A stretch of DNA of 64,000 bases from Colocasia esculenta (GCA_014218235.1 CM024761.1:92749648-92813647), one strand, 5' to 3'. Positions 1 to 11,713 are shown, numbered from the stretch's first letter. Translations and numbers: made by a program. Notes: a model not told the origin generated them from the sequence alone.

Positions 1-1188
1 TAAGTCTCCTCTATCCATGGATTCCCACATGGTCGACGAGCTGGTTGTAACCTAACACCTATGATACCCTTTAGGGATCAACCTGATCCAAACGGCTATT
101 AGAAGTTCACTCTCGTCTTGAATCACGCCGGACCTCTGGACCTGTGCATAACAAGGCCAATGGTAGAGTCGTGAGTCCCACCTGACTGCCAACACCAAGT
201 GCGCGTGTTGTGCAACTGTTTTACTATCGCATGTTTACTCGACGTGTTACGTACAATGTCCACTAGCTCTCGTCTATACTCTACTCGCTCATCTATTCAC
301 ATTCACGCTGCTATCTCATCTATTCATCTAGTGCTCTCATCTATTTCTTAGTACTCTATATTGGCCATTGACTGATTGTCTAAAGATAAACACTATAACC
401 AATGCTAGCGCAATGGGCCCCGATCTGGTCCTGGGGAGAGTGCCCGAAAGTGCCATTTGCCCATGGGAGTTAAATGATCAGGATGTCGGAATTACATCCA
501 AGTGCCATGCTATCTAGGTTAATCTAATGACAATCAAAAGTGCTATATTCTCTCGTTGTCCAATGACAACAAAGTGCTATGCTATACTCGTTGTGCTATT
601 TCTATACTTGGTGCTATTTGTGCTATGCATCTTGCTATACTCGACATTGTGCTATGCTGCTATTTTTGTGCTATTCCCAACACTTGTGCTATGTTTGGAA
701 AGTCTATATTTGGAAACCTATGCTATTTCGTTCACGTGCTATCCTTCTATCTTTTACATAACTCTCTCGCTCTATCATTAGTTACTCTGCCTTTAATACA
801 TTAATCAATTAAAGCCTGCTTGACTTTTGAGATTTAAGTCCTACTGGGCGTTATCGCTCACCCTGCGTTATTTGTCATTGTGTTCTCAGGTGAAATCGAG
901 GATGAACCATACACTCAAGAAGACGAGAACGACCTGGAGTGATGTCATGAGTGCCCTAGCGTCCTAATACTACGATAGAGTCTTAGTTATTCTATTGCTT
1001 TATTTCAATGTAATTGGGCCTTATAGATTGGCTCTGATATTAGTGGTTGTAACTAGACATTGGAAAATTTTAATGAGAAAGGTTTGCTTTAGTATTATTC
1101 ATTGTGCAAAGGTTTAATGTCTAGTACTTGCTCTATACGTTTTCTTGCAACTGCCTCGCGTTCTGATATTCCGCGTCGGGGCGTGACA
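1..1188 (+). mobile_element. Element F: 3' part of a Tekay-type LTR, cut by the window edge
   Basis: Non-coding LTR sequence. Its reverse complement aligns along its length with the two outer parts of solo LTR E (7728-9003 and 28713-29000). It ends in GGGGCGTGACA at 1188, the same kind of LTR end seen in E, A and B. Downstream, from 1189, the sequence is Tat LTR (element D), so F inserted into D's 5' LTR. The target duplication is probably ATATC (1189-1193), but the left copy lies outside the window. No coding capacity is seen; the reading frames at 527-804 are low-complexity artefacts of the GTGCTAT cluster. Whether F is a solo LTR or the end of a full element cannot be told. Confidence 0.8.
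541..745. repeat. GTGCTAT short-motif cluster in LTR F
   Basis: The heptamer GTGCTAT and near variants (TGCTATAC, TTGCTAT) recur about a dozen times with irregular 10-20 bp spacing. It is not a regular microsatellite. LTR E carries the same motif in reverse complement (ATAGCAC) over about 8200-8640, so the cluster belongs to this LTR subfamily. Confidence 0.7.
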
Positions 1189-1329
1189 ATATCTCACCCC
1201 CCTGAGCGTGGTTTGAGGTTGTGGGACACCTTGGGGCCACCTTTGGACTCTTCCCCACGAATTTCCTTGGGATTTATCCATTTATTTTGGTCATTATCTC
1301 CCATGGATGGGATAATCTCTCTCCTATTC

Positions 1330-1336
1330 TATATAA
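1330..1336 (+). promoter_or_regulatory. TATA box of LTR D
   Basis: TATATAA followed by GCAAGGC. The LTRs of C have the same box at the same relative place (on the minus strand, plus coordinates 9819-9830 and 28099-28110), followed by the same kind of sequence. This is the expected Pol II promoter of the element. Confidence 0.6.
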
Positions 1337-1801
1337 GCAAGGCTTCTCCTTCAGAGGGAGGGGAGCCTCATTTTCACCACGAAGTGCTTCCGAAATCTTC
1401 TCTGACCTGGGACTTAGCTCGTGGCTACCCCATTCCACCCCATTCTCTTCTTTCTTCTCCACTAAGCCAAGCACTTTCTTTCATCAATGGAGCTTGGACG
1501 TGAAGGAGGCGACCCCAGGAGCTTCTGCATCAACTAGGGACGTCATCCAACACCAGGGAGTCGCCCCATTGGGGCTCTTTCTTCCTCTCCCCTTCCCCTT
1601 CTCCTTTCATGCATATTTCTTGTCTTTTAGATAGCATGCATTTCTAATTTTTCCTCCCACGTTTATGTACACCCAAGGGGTTTAAAAACCACCCCCTGGT
1701 TCGTTCCCCCCATGCTCTTCCTGTCCCTTTCATTTGTGGATGGATATTGCACTTAATATGTTCTAACAAGGTTTATTTGTTTGTTTTCTTTGTTTTAGCA
1801 G

Positions 1802-1990
1802 GCACCCAAGCATCAGTTGGCGAGGAGCTCTTGTTCTCTGGCCGGCCGGAGGGTAGGAAGATGGTCTGCTCATGTTTCTCCCGCACTGTAGAGAATGTGA
1901 TAGGCACTAGGGTCATGACAGTGGAAACGCGCTCGGGTGGAGCGACGCGACACCACCTTCATCGCGACGGGGAGACCCGTCGTGGTCTCA
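1802..1990 (+). other. Putative non-coding leader exon in LTR D
   Basis: A pyrimidine tract and TTTTAGCAG end at 1801, and a donor-like GTAAGT follows at 1991. C's LTRs keep an acceptor (GATTGACAG) and a donor (CAG then GTCAGT) at homologous places, bounding about 183 bp (plus coordinates 9162-9344). The 3' half is rich in GCGAC motifs. Conservation of both splice-like borders in two diverged LTRs supports a spliced leader exon; this is inference without transcript data. Confidence 0.45.
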
Positions 1991-2153
1991 GTAAGTTCCC
2001 TGTTCTCTTTCCTTTTCCTAGCGACATTAGCCTTGTTTAGTTCTTAATCATGGCAATTAGCTAGGTGGCGATCACATCCCTTATTTCCATGCTTTTAATT
2101 TAATTTTAAAACGTGTTGCATGTTTCGAGGGGGTGCACAACCCCGTGATGACA

Positions 2154-3350
2154 CCTTTTGGCGATCACGGTGGGATCTTCAGTGCTAGCCTTGTGATTGT
2201 TGCTTGTTTGCTTGCCTTGTTGATATGTTTAAATTGCTTTTTTAGAACCCTGTTAGATATATCTCTGTGTTTTGTCTGCGTTTTTCGTAAAGGCGCGACA
2301 AGGTCGCGTCCATGAAGAGGGACGTGACTTCAGGTATGCGTTCTTCCTCTTCTGTTCACCCTATTCTTGTTCTGAGAGTGCTTCCATGTCTTCTCCATGC
2401 TATTATGCCATGCGCGTTCCCGTATGTTAGAATCCTGCTAGGGTTCAGATTTTCCTTTTCTTTTACTGCTTGATTTCGGATCGTGTCGTGGCTGATCGGG
2501 GGACCGCGACAGTGTCGCATCGGCATTTTAGGCCATGTCTTCAAGTACACACTGTTTGTTACTATTTTTGATCCATATGGTGATCTTGTATGTTTAGTGG
2601 ATATTGCTGTGTCATTTAGTTCATTCCATGATTTCATGGTGTTTTAGGTTAGTCTATTTGCTTATTGTTTACGCGTGACTGTGGGTTTCTGTGCCCTGTT
2701 AGTATTGCAGCAGAATTCTTGGTCGCGATAAGGTCGCAGCGGATCTGGTCGCCGCGACTTCAGCAGAGACCTACCAGTTGTTGTGTGTTAGTTTAGGATA
2801 GAATTACATGCACCTTGGTGCACCTAGGGCTCATGCATACGCTTCTGATCTGTGTTGATTAGGTTTTCCTCCTTGGTAGAGTAGACCCTCTCACCTACGA
2901 GCACTCGTGGGCTGACGAGGGTCACGTACCGAGGGCCTCCGTAAGTCCCCATGGTCGTACACAAGTTGCGGTTCGCTGGTCTGGTTGTACCCATTGTACC
3001 CATAGTTTAGGCCATCCCACGTGTGAGTTTGTGCATCCCCTTAGTGTCACCGAAGTACTTGAGTCCTTACCTATTAGGGTCCCTATTGACCGAGTGAAAT
3101 CCCATTAATCAATCCATTAATGGTCAAGTGAGAACCCTAAAAATTTGATGGTAATCATGTTAACTTGAGTGCTTGTGTGACACATCCCTTTCTTATCTCA
3201 TAGTCATTTCTTGTGTGTTAGGGTCTAGGAATTATTTGGTAATTGTGTCATCTCCCCTAATTGTTTAGGGGTTGTTGCATGCATCATTGTCTAGGTCGTT
3301 CGAGTCAGTCCCCTCCAACTGTTGTATTATATCACAATCCTTTGTTTGCC
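2154..3350 (+). other. Leader (5' UTR) of D with GTCGCGAC motifs
   Basis: Non-coding stretch between the primer site and the gag start. It holds GTCGCGAC-type motifs at about 2292-2320 (ending in CAG then GTATGC, a donor-like site at 2334) and at about 2723-2763. Blocks near 2880-3250 align with C's leader (26140-26620). The ATG used for gag is at 3351, because the protein from there matches C. Confidence 0.6.
2159..2175 (+). other. Candidate primer binding site of D
   Basis: TGGCGATCACGGTGGGA lies five bases after the LTR end. The identical 17-mer follows the 5' LTR of C (27263-27279, minus strand). It starts with TGG, complementary to a tRNA CCA end, but I could not assign the rest to a plant tRNA from memory. 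Confidence 0.6.
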
Positions 3351-5788
3351 ATGGACCATTTCCATGTCCTTGCCGGCAACTCTTTGCCCATTGGGCTCCT
3401 TGAGGATGTGGCCCAACCTTCTGCGGCCACCCTCTCCGGGCACATCCAGCCCCCTACTGTCGTTGATGGTCAATCTCGCCGCCCTTCTCCTCCTGGGGCG
3501 GATGACCAGCACACCCAATTCAGTCAGCTCCTCCCACATTTGAGCCGGGACCATGTTCGGGAGTTTCTGGCCGCTGCCAAAGGCAAGTGTCCCTTATCCC
3601 CGCCATCTCATCACTCAGTCTAGTAGGCGGCCTCTTCTGCCCCTGCCGCCTATGCGCCACATGTCCCTTCCACCATGGCGGATCCTACTCCCTTGCGTTC
3701 GTGGGCTATTCACTTTTTCGAGCCCAACTACCTTCTCGTGCAGGAGGTTCGGACCAGATCCCCTCCAGTCTCCTCATTCTATCAGACCAAACCTGTTTCC
3801 GCTCCCCGTGAGAGGTCTTATTCTTTGGAGCAATCCCGCTCCCTCATTCCCGCTCATCACGCCACGTCTGCCTCCGATGTCCTTGCGGAGTGGACATCTA
3901 TGAAGAGGGAGCTCCATGACCTCCAGAGACAATTGGATCCGCGGAAAGCCACTGATATCCCCCTTCCTTTATTCCAACACCTCCGGGTCCCACCCCAGTC
4001 GGAACTCCATGTCTACCGATGGTATTTTGGGGTAGGTGACCCCTATGTTCATATGAAAGATTTTGTATATGAATCAGCCTCGCACAAGTACGATCGCCAT
4101 CTCATGGCGTACTTGTTTCGCAAGTCATTGGATGGAACGGCCCTCGAGTGGTTCTACTCTTTACCCCTCGAGGAAGACAAGGATTTTTCAGATTGTTCAA
4201 GATAGATTCTTATAGCAGTTTCAGGACTGGGTCGGACCCGAGTATTCTTTTGTTGATCTGGTAGCTGAAAAGATGAAGCCTGATGAAGAGTTTACAGTTT
4301 ATGCTGATAGGTGGCGTGCTCTAGCTTCAAAGGTCCGTTGCCTAATGCCTAAGGTGGAGAAAGTCAAGTTGATAATTGCCAATGCCACACCTACCTACCG
4401 TCCCATCTTAGCTATGAACGACATCACCTCCATGCACCAGCTATACAGCCGAGCCCATTTCATCCATACCCAGCTTAAGGATTCGCCCATCCACTCTTTG
4501 TTTGAGACCCCTAAGTCCCGCTATCCTCAGAAACCTCAAGGTCCCGTCATTGAAGGAGTCCAAACCAATGAGTAGGTAGGTGCAGTCAACAATCCTCAAG
4601 GTTCTGTAGGTATGTCTCCTTATACCCAACAACCTCAGCAGCCCTAGAACAATAGGCAGCCACCTCCTCAAACCCAGAACCCTCAAGAAGACCAGCGCCA
4701 GTACAATTAGGTCCCTCCACCCCAAAATGGCTATGCTCCTAGAAAGCCTAACAGACCTAAGAGAGCCAAATATTCTCCCCTCCCAGAGAGTCTAGTTGAT
4801 ATTTTCGCAGCCCTCATGTCCCTTAATGCCCTTAGGCTACCTCCCGAGAAGGCAAACTGGAATATGGCGGCAGATCAAACGAAGTATTGTGTGTACCACC
4901 GTCATCCGGGCCACAATGTGTCAGATTGTTTTCAATTTAGAGATATTATATATGATCTCCATGAACAGAATCAGATTGATTGGGCTGAAATGAAGAGATT
5001 GATCCAGACATTAAAGGACCAACAGGGGCAGAGGCAACAACAACAGCAGTAAAGACGACAACAGCCACATCAACAGCAACAATTCCAGCAACAGCAGCAG
5101 CAATTCCAGCAACAGCAGCAGCAATTCCAGCAGCAACAGCAACAATTCCAGCAACCATTCCAGTTCCAACAGCAACAACCACAGCAACCACAACAGCCTG
5201 CAAATGACCTCGGCATAATTCACAATCCTATGCCGCAACACCAGCCCGCTCTGAACCCCCAACCTACTCCCCCACCTCCTCCACCGGCCCAAGTCAACCC
5301 CGTCATCCACCATCTGCCACTCGTAGCCACATGGGTTTATGACGATGAGCATGAAGTAGGCCAATGTTTTGCCATTTCTCACGTCACACCTACCCCCACC
5401 ACACCTACCGTCGCTACCATTGCCTCGCTGCTATGCAATACTGTCATTATACCACCTGTCACTCCGTCACCCCTTAATATCCCATTCTCCACTATGCCTC
5501 CACCCATAATAGCCAATCCCTCTATCATTGACACCTCTCCTCCCCCACTTCACCATAACCTCGCTCTACGGAGCGGGCGGATGTTCCACCGGATGTATCC
5601 CAACGAATCAGTGTCCATGCCGGGTCAGCTGACCCAAAATTCCAGCAGCAATAATCAACAACATCAACAGGAACTCGAGGAGATAGATCTGGTCCCAGGG
5701 ACCCAGTATGGATATACTCTAGCCAAAATATCCATCCTCGAGCTAATCAAGAGGTCACAAACCCACCAAGATGCCTTGAGGGCTTTGC
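3351..5788 (+). pseudogene. gag: Element D gag (broken)
   Basis: Encodes a Tat-type Gag, collinear with C's Gag. In order: an N-terminal region starting MDHFHVLAG, a Ser/Pro-rich linker, the capsid-like retrotransposon gag region (about 3895-4500, with HLMAYLFRKSLDG), a Gln-rich linker, a single zinc-knuckle-like motif (CVYHRHPGHNVSDC, about 4886), a polyGln tract (5028-5190) and a Pro-rich tail. Frames change near 3590 and 4190. In-frame stops lie at 4213, 4573, 4645, 4708 and 5050; most correspond to a Gln codon in C, so CAG to TAG is the likely change. Not functional. Confidence 0.85.
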
Positions 5789-6340
5789 TTGCAAAGGGTC
5801 ATGGTAAATGAGGATATGAACCCTAATAATCTGCCATATGTTCTCTCCATTGTTAACAAGGGACCAACAATTACTTTCACTGACAGTGAGCTACCTTCCC
5901 CTGAAGCTCGAAAGATGCCTCTATGTGTAACTCTGAAGATAAATAAGGTGGATGTCGATGCTGCCTTGGTTGATACAAGGGCTTCCATAAATGTGTGTCC
6001 CCTAAGCACTTTGCGGTCATGCAACATTTTCGAACGCCGCTTGCAACCAACTCCCACCACTCTAGCGGCCTATGATAACTCCTGGCGAGCCTGTCATGGT
6101 GTTGTCTCCTTACAGGTAAAACTAGGCCTGCTTGTTATGACAGTGGATTTTTATGTGCTTGACATTGACCCGACTTTTAAGGCTATCCTGGGTCGCCCTT
6201 GGATTGAAGCATTAGGGGCAGTCCCCTCCACGGTGCACCAATGTTTGAAATTTCCATTCCAAGGGTGCATAGTCAAAGTTAAAAGTGCAGCAACTACCCA
6301 TACTGTGGAGGCCATTGAGAAAATCATGTCGGCGGTTTAG
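5789..6340 (+). pseudogene. Element D aspartic protease domain
   Basis: Retropepsin-like domain downstream of Gag, with a frame change near 5790. The active-site motif reads DTRA (about 5971-5982) where C has DTGA, so the catalytic Gly is replaced by Arg (GGG to AGG) and the enzyme would be inactive. ILGRPWIE near 6184 is the conserved C-terminal protease motif. A TAG at 6338 replaces the Trp codon present in C. Confidence 0.85.
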
Positions 6341-6364
6341 CCATCAAATAAGCCCATCATCTCA

Positions 6365-7156
6365 GTGCTTGATGTAAATTATCCGTGGGCTTATACCTTT
6401 TCCTTCAGTCACCAAACAACGTCCCCGTCATTGGCTACTGTCAAGAAGGGTATGTCGTTAGACACCAAAGGCTGGAACATCATGCTCAAGATTGGCTACC
6501 AGCCAGGACACGGTCTAGGAGCTCACCTCCAAGGGAGAACTCAGGTCATCCCTAATTCCAAGCAAATCAGTAAGCGTGGCCTGGGATACATAGAATGGGC
6601 AGCATACTCGTCTACTTTAATGTCAGACCAAGAGCCCCTCGTCTGGACATTGTATGATCACTTTGTCAAAGGGCCCATACAGCCAGGATATCACACTGTC
6701 AAGAAAAAGGCATTTACATCCGCATATCAAGATCTGGAGGCCCAGCGGCCTGGCAAGAAGAAGAAGGCCGAGGAAGCAAAGGCAGAAGTAGAATCAGACA
6801 TAGAAGACCTGGTCTCAGCACTCAGTCTTTTGTTCCAAGAAGGGGATATCACAGAGCTCCGAGCAGCGACAAAATCAGCAGCATCCACATCAGCAACCAC
6901 CTCCAAGCGACAGTTGCTTGGGAATGGTGAGGATTTTGAAGTTCCGAACACCAACAACCAAGTAGGGGAGTTCTGGCAAGGGCACCCCCGGCCTTTTAGT
7001 CATTCCATATTTTCAATCCTTGTTTATAAATTCTCCTTCATTCTTGTTTCTCCTCCTCTTATTCTCCAATTCTCCTCTGACGCCCTCGAAGCGTTAGCCG
7101 CTCCCTCGCCCCGTTTCGTCATCTCCTTTAATGGCACCGTTCTTTCCTTCTCCTGA
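6365..7156 (+). pseudogene. Element D G-patch domain at the gag-protease C terminus
   Basis: Open for 263 codons. A G-patch signature lies at residues about 36-80: TKGWNIMLKIGYQPG, then GLGAHLQG and KRGLGYIEW. An acidic and Lys-rich linker and a hydrophobic tail follow. G-patch domains bind RNA and activate DEAH helicases in cellular proteins. The homologous domain in C is at 22226-22978. In D it is in frame with the protease apart from the stop at 6338. Confidence 0.8.
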
Positions 7157-7256
7157 TGCGTCCATAAGTAGAATAGTTAGTTTCCTTTTCTTAGTCTAAT
7201 ATGTCCTATCTAATTAATTAAAAAAATTTAATATAAAAAAAATCATACATTCCTTC

Positions 7257-7625
7257 TTGTTCCCCCCAACGATCGGGCGGCGATCCCCGTCTTTTCTCCC
7301 CTTTCTTCGGACGACGATCCCCGTCCTTCCCTCTCTCCTTCGTCGGACGGTGATCCTCGTCTTTCATTCCTCTCCAAGCATCAATCTCCCGCTTCCATTT
7401 TGGCAATCACTTTTCCTGATGGCGATCCCCGTCACTCCCCGCTTTCAACTTTTCGCTGCAACCCCCACATTTGACGGCGATCCCCGTCACTCCTCGCTTT
7501 CAAATCTTTGATGGCAATCCCCATTCCTGCTTTTCCCCTGCTCTTGACAGAGATCCCCGTCATTCGTGCGCTCCTTCTTCGGCGGCAATCCCCGCCTTCT
7601 CCTCCTTCTGCTTGAAAACGATCCT
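7257..7625 (+). repeat. GGCGATCCCCGTC minisatellite between gag and pol in D
   Basis: The core GGCGATCCCCGTC (variants GACGATCCCCGTC, GGTGATCCTCGTC, AGAGATCCCCGTC) recurs about ten times at 25-45 bp spacing with T/C-rich linkers. The same core, more uniform and more amplified, lies at the homologous place in C (21790-22145). The start of the pre-pol coding region follows (about 7640-7727), where E interrupts it. Confidence 0.75.
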
Positions 7626-8199
7626 CGCTCGCTGACCAGCATGGTCACGTTGGGCGATTTGGGTGAGGGGCCTTCTGTTCCCCTGCACCCTGACTTTGCT
7701 GTAGGCACCCTGAGCTTGGGTGGTCTGTGTCATGCCCCTCCAATTTAGCAGTGGAATAAATTGAAGGGAGACACGAACAACGAATATGGTAACGACAATT
7801 GCGCATACTTTGCAAACATCAGAGCATCTAATGAACAATAATTGAAATAAACTCTTGATTTCATTATAAAATCACTAAGATCATTACAACCACTAATTTG
7901 GAGCCAATACATAGGGCTCAATGACATAATTACATTGAAAAGAAATCTTAAGCAATAACAACTAGACTCCATTATGCAAGGGTAACTTCGTCATTTGACT
8001 CCAGGTCACTCATCACTCTGGTCCTATCCCATTGGTGTGTGTAACGTCATTGTCCGACTTACTTGAGACACAATAACAAATAACGAAGGGTGAGTGATAA
8101 CACCCGGTAGGACTTAAATCTCAATAGTCAAGCATGCTTTAAATGATTAATGCTTTAATGACAGAGTAACTAATGACAGAGAAAGTCATGTAAAGTCGA

Positions 8200-8640
8200 G
8201 AAAGTAATAGCACAAGTAACATGGTTCAAATAGCAGATGAATCAAGTATAGCACGATGATTAAAGTCAAGTCACGCAATAGCAAGTAACGTCATGGTCAA
8301 GAAATAGCAAGCGACGTGCATAGCAATGAGAGAGATAGTAGTTTATCATGTAAAGAGTAAATTGCACTTTGATTGATTCCCATTAATCGAAATAGTATAG
8401 CACTTTTGATTAACTTTTGTCAATCGAAATAGTAATGGTACTTTGGTTATCTGTAGATAGTCGAGAGATAGCATAACACTTTTATTGTCAATAGACAAAC
8501 GAGAGAGTATAGCACTTTGAATGTGATCAAGTCACGATAGCACGCAGTAACTCAAGATAGCGAGTATCAAGTGGAGCAAGTAGAGAGTATGATAGTAGTC
8601 GCTCAATAACAATTCAGTAACAGTCAGTGATAGCACAGTA
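8200..8640. repeat. ATAGCAC short-motif cluster in LTR E
   Basis: Irregularly spaced copies of ATAGCAC and TAGCA(A/C)G, the reverse complement of the GTGCTAT cluster in F. Confidence 0.6.
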
Positions 8641-8998
8641 ATCACACAGTACGTCTGAACTCCTCAGACTATCAGTAATAGTGTAACAGTCAGATGTCTA
8701 GCTAATTTAGAACAGTCAGTCAGAACCAGTGCAATGCAGAACACCGTCCATAGCCCCTGCAGGTATTTTCGGGTGGCTCTCTACCCCCAGGATTAGTTAA
8801 GAGCCCCTCGGACACTCTCCGTGCCCTGCACAATATGCATTGGATACAGTAGAGTCACAAGACCCATATTATAGCTCTAGACAGTCATGAACAGTACAAA
8901 CGGTAGGAGCCACACAGTTCAAAGGGTACCAAGAGAGTGCTAGATGAATCGATGAGAGAGACGAGATAGTAGAGTGAACGTGAATAGATGAGCGAGTA

Positions 8999-9003
8999 GA
9001 TTA
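8999..9003. other. Left target-site duplication of C (GATTA)
   Basis: GATTA precedes the LTR start TGTAATCACAGG at 9004. It matches 28708-28712 exactly. Confidence 0.9.
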
Positions 9004-10427
9004 TGTAATCACAGGGATTGGCTTCCCCTCGACACAGACATGAATATCAAATATGATAGCGTGGAAAAAGGATGTGATCGCCACCTAGATAAGTTGCCTA
9101 ATGATATGGAAAGACAATGGCTAACTTAAACTAGGAAAAAGGAAGAGAACAGGAAACTGACCTGGTGTCGCGGTCGTCATGGCCGCCGCGTCTCTAGTAT
9201 CGCGTCAGTGGAAATCGACGCGTCTATGTCGCGTCACCCCAGGCCGTCGCGTTCTCTGAATGCGGGAGAATTGATGTTGTGACCTTCTTCTAGTCCTCCA
9301 GCCGGCCAGAGCACCAGAGCTTCTCGTAGACTTTGCTTGCTTGCCTGTCAATCAAAAGAATACACAAAGAAAAGACCCTATTAAAATATGTAAAGTGTAG
9401 TATCTATTCTAAAAGACGAAATGAGATGGGAGATCATGGTGGGAACGCACCTGGGGTGGTTTTAAACCCCTATGGGTGTGGGAAAACGTGGGTGGATGGT
9501 GGATATGCTCTATTTAAAAAGGACATAAAAATGCATGTAGAAATAGAAAACAGGAAGAGGAAAGGGAATGAGCCCCATTAGGGCGACTTCCTGGCGTGGA
9601 TGCAGCTCCGATGATGTACAAAGAGGTCCAGGAGATTGCTAGAGTCGCCCTCTTCACGTTCCTTGCTCCATTGATGGTGAAATGAGTGAGTTATGGGGAG
9701 TGGAATGTGAAGGGAATGAAGGGAATGAGTGGCTGCGTGGCTAAGTCTAGTTCAAAGGGAATTTTGGCAGCCCTTCGGGGTAATCATGAGGCTCTCCTCG
9801 TCCATGAGGAGGGGCCTTCCTTATATAGAGCTTGGAGTGAGAAAATTAGGCATTATCTCCTTAAAAAGGTTTGGAAATAAAAAATGCGGGATAAAGCTCT
9901 ATCAAAATCGGGTGTAGAGTCCTTAGGGGAGCTTAGGAGAGTCCCTAGGGCCAAGGATCCGTCCAAGGGGTCGGGATAACCCTCTTAGACCAAGTCAAAG
10001 TGCATGGGAGGATAAATAGGGTGTGGTTACGGAGGCCAGAGATCTCGGACATTGTCACGTCAGATCGTAGGGTCGCGACTAGAGACGCGACGGTGCGGGG
10101 GGACGCGACAGCATTGCCCACGTGCATGGATAATGCATGGGCTGTCGCGGCGGCCCAACCCGTCGCGACTATAGTCGCGGCGCCACGATGCGTCGCGACA
10201 AGGAACCCGAATTATCTTGGATTATTCTCTCTAACCACATGATAAAATAGGAGTCATATTCCTCTAGGGACTCTCAAATGATTGATTTCGGGATTTCAAG
10301 GTATTTTTAATGGATTAATGGGCTCAAATAAAGGCAAATGATGGGCTCAAGGTGAGTGACCAATTAGGGGCCCACTAAGGTAGCAAGAAATGCGGTTCAA
10401 CTCATTAGTCATAATCGGGTGTCTACA
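9004..10427 (-). repeat. Element C 3' LTR
   Basis: On the plus strand it runs from TGTAATCACAGG to GGTGTCTACA. It is nearly identical to 27285-28707. It contains a TATA box (minus strand, 9819-9830), the putative leader exon (9162-9344) and two GTCGCGAC-rich patches (about 9165-9255 and 10055-10195). Confidence 0.93.
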
Positions 10428-10447
10428 GATTGCCCCTCCTTGGCTTC
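10428..10447 (-). other. Polypurine tract of C
   Basis: On the minus strand the bases just before the 3' LTR are purine-rich (AAGGAGGGGCAATC before TGTAGACACC). This is the expected place for priming plus-strand DNA synthesis. Confidence 0.55.
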
Positions 10448-11705
10448 TACTTTGCAAGGGAGCGAAGCGGAAGTGGCGTGGAGATGTCATGAAGTGACGG
10501 TGGAACGGAGATGACGCGGAGTGGACTGAAAAGCGGAGGCCAAGGTAAAGAGACACCCGATCTTAACTAACAGGCAATTGGAATCTTTGTGAATGCCCCG
10601 AGTCGGTTGTTCAAGTAGAATGCGAAGAAGAGCACAAGTCTGGACGAGAGGAGAAAAGAAGAGGACGATCAACCCCTCGATTGAGAGGTACCCTAGCCGA
10701 TTGGCCTGCAGGTTTCGTTTTGGAAGGACATGTGCGTGCCAGGCAGGTAACTCATGACTCTGTCCTGGGAGCGGTTCGCAACCAAAACGGATCAAAGGAA
10801 AAGGATGAATAATTGGATGGAGAATCCAGACAGGGAAATTCTTGTCAATCTGACGGGAACAACTTGCTCGGAGGCAAACCTTCCGATTCGGAGTGGAATT
10901 GGATTTCTTGTTTGGAACATGAAGGATGATTGGGCACTCAACACGAGCTCATCAACGGTCAAGAATGAGTCAGGAAAGTTCAAAGTCCTACATGATGCAT
11001 GCTGGGCTAAAAATAAAAAATCGTCAAAACAAATGCAAAACAAATGAGAAAATATAAAATATATCAAGGATAATTTTGTTAAGTCAAGTAAGAACGTGTC
11101 AAGAGACTACCACAACCGCAGTGCAGGCCTGAACCCATCGTCCCCGATCTTAATTAGCTCAACGGCCTATCCAATGATTAACAATGTGTACCAAGGTTAT
11201 CACTGTTTTTGGTAAAGGGGAACTCAAATCCCAGAACACATTGAGAACCAGCCGGTCCTTGAAAAGATATAATAGGTAGAATACCATATAGTAATGCGAG
11301 GAATAGGGACAAAAATACGATACCTGTCTTACCTGTGACGAAATCTTTCTTGATTTTCTGAAATTTTTTTTATTTTTTTTAGAAATAATCACAATGGAAT
11401 ATGAAACACAATCAATTATAAGCAATCAATCAACATATATACACAGCTCAAGGATGAAAACAGCCCCTCGGGTGGAGAGGCGACAGCCGAAACGACCGCG
11501 ACCATGTTGCGTCGCAGCGCCCTGTCGCGACATGGTCGCGTCAGATCACGGCGTCGCGACTCGGACAGAGCTCAGAAAGACCAGGGAACCGGGGTTCACC
11601 CTTATCCTAAGACACCTAGACCAACACTAGGACTCCTAAACCTCTTCTAATCTTATCCTAACATCTAGTCTCGAGATTAGAGTGGGTTTCTAACCCTTAA
11701 GACTT
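10448..11705. other. Region upstream of the antisense genes in C, no gene seen
   Basis: About 1.26 kb between the polypurine tract and the promoter of the first antisense gene. Reading frames here are short and unsupported. The only structure noticed is a GTCGCGAC-rich patch at about 11485-11575, roughly 140 bp upstream of the TATA box. Confidence 0.5.
11485..11575. repeat. GTCGCGAC-rich module upstream of the antisense DUF7745-like gene
   Basis: Five CGCGAC, GTCGCG or near-matching motifs in about 90 bp, in otherwise AT-richer DNA. The same module type occurs in LTRs and leaders elsewhere in the window. Confidence 0.6.
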
Positions 11706-11713
11706 TATAAATA
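11706..11713 (+). promoter_or_regulatory. TATA box of the antisense DUF7745-like gene
   Basis: TATAAATA lies 85 bp upstream of the ATG at 11798, a normal plant spacing for a short 5' UTR, and no ATG intervenes. It supports independent transcription against the direction of the element. Confidence 0.6.

Larger units (their letters stand above)
1189..2153 (+). repeat. Element D 5' LTR, 3' portion
   Basis: Homologous to the LTRs of C (9004-10427 and 27285-28707, reverse complement). Shared landmarks are the TATATAAG box, the text around CATCAATGGAGC, the GGGGTTTAAAA stretch near 1678, an acceptor-like TTTAGCAG and the block around GGTGGCGATCACATCC. It ends at GATGACA (2153), directly before the primer binding site. 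The upstream part of the LTR is displaced by F and lies left of the window. Confidence 0.75.
7728..9003 (-). repeat. Solo LTR E, segment 1 (3' end of the LTR)
   Basis: Carries the LTR end GGGGCATGACA (minus strand) and the ATAGCAC motif cluster at about 8200-8640. Aligns with the reverse complement of F. No gene is seen. Confidence 0.8.

Noticed and set aside
527..804. Three overlapping small Cys/Leu-rich open frames
   Set aside because: All three frames are open because of the GTGCTAT motif; no start context, no homologue in LTR E.
9686..9917. Small frames inside the LTRs of C, repeated at 27966-28259
   Set aside because: They recur only because the LTRs are duplicates; no protein similarity recognised, and they lie across the antisense side of the LTR promoter.
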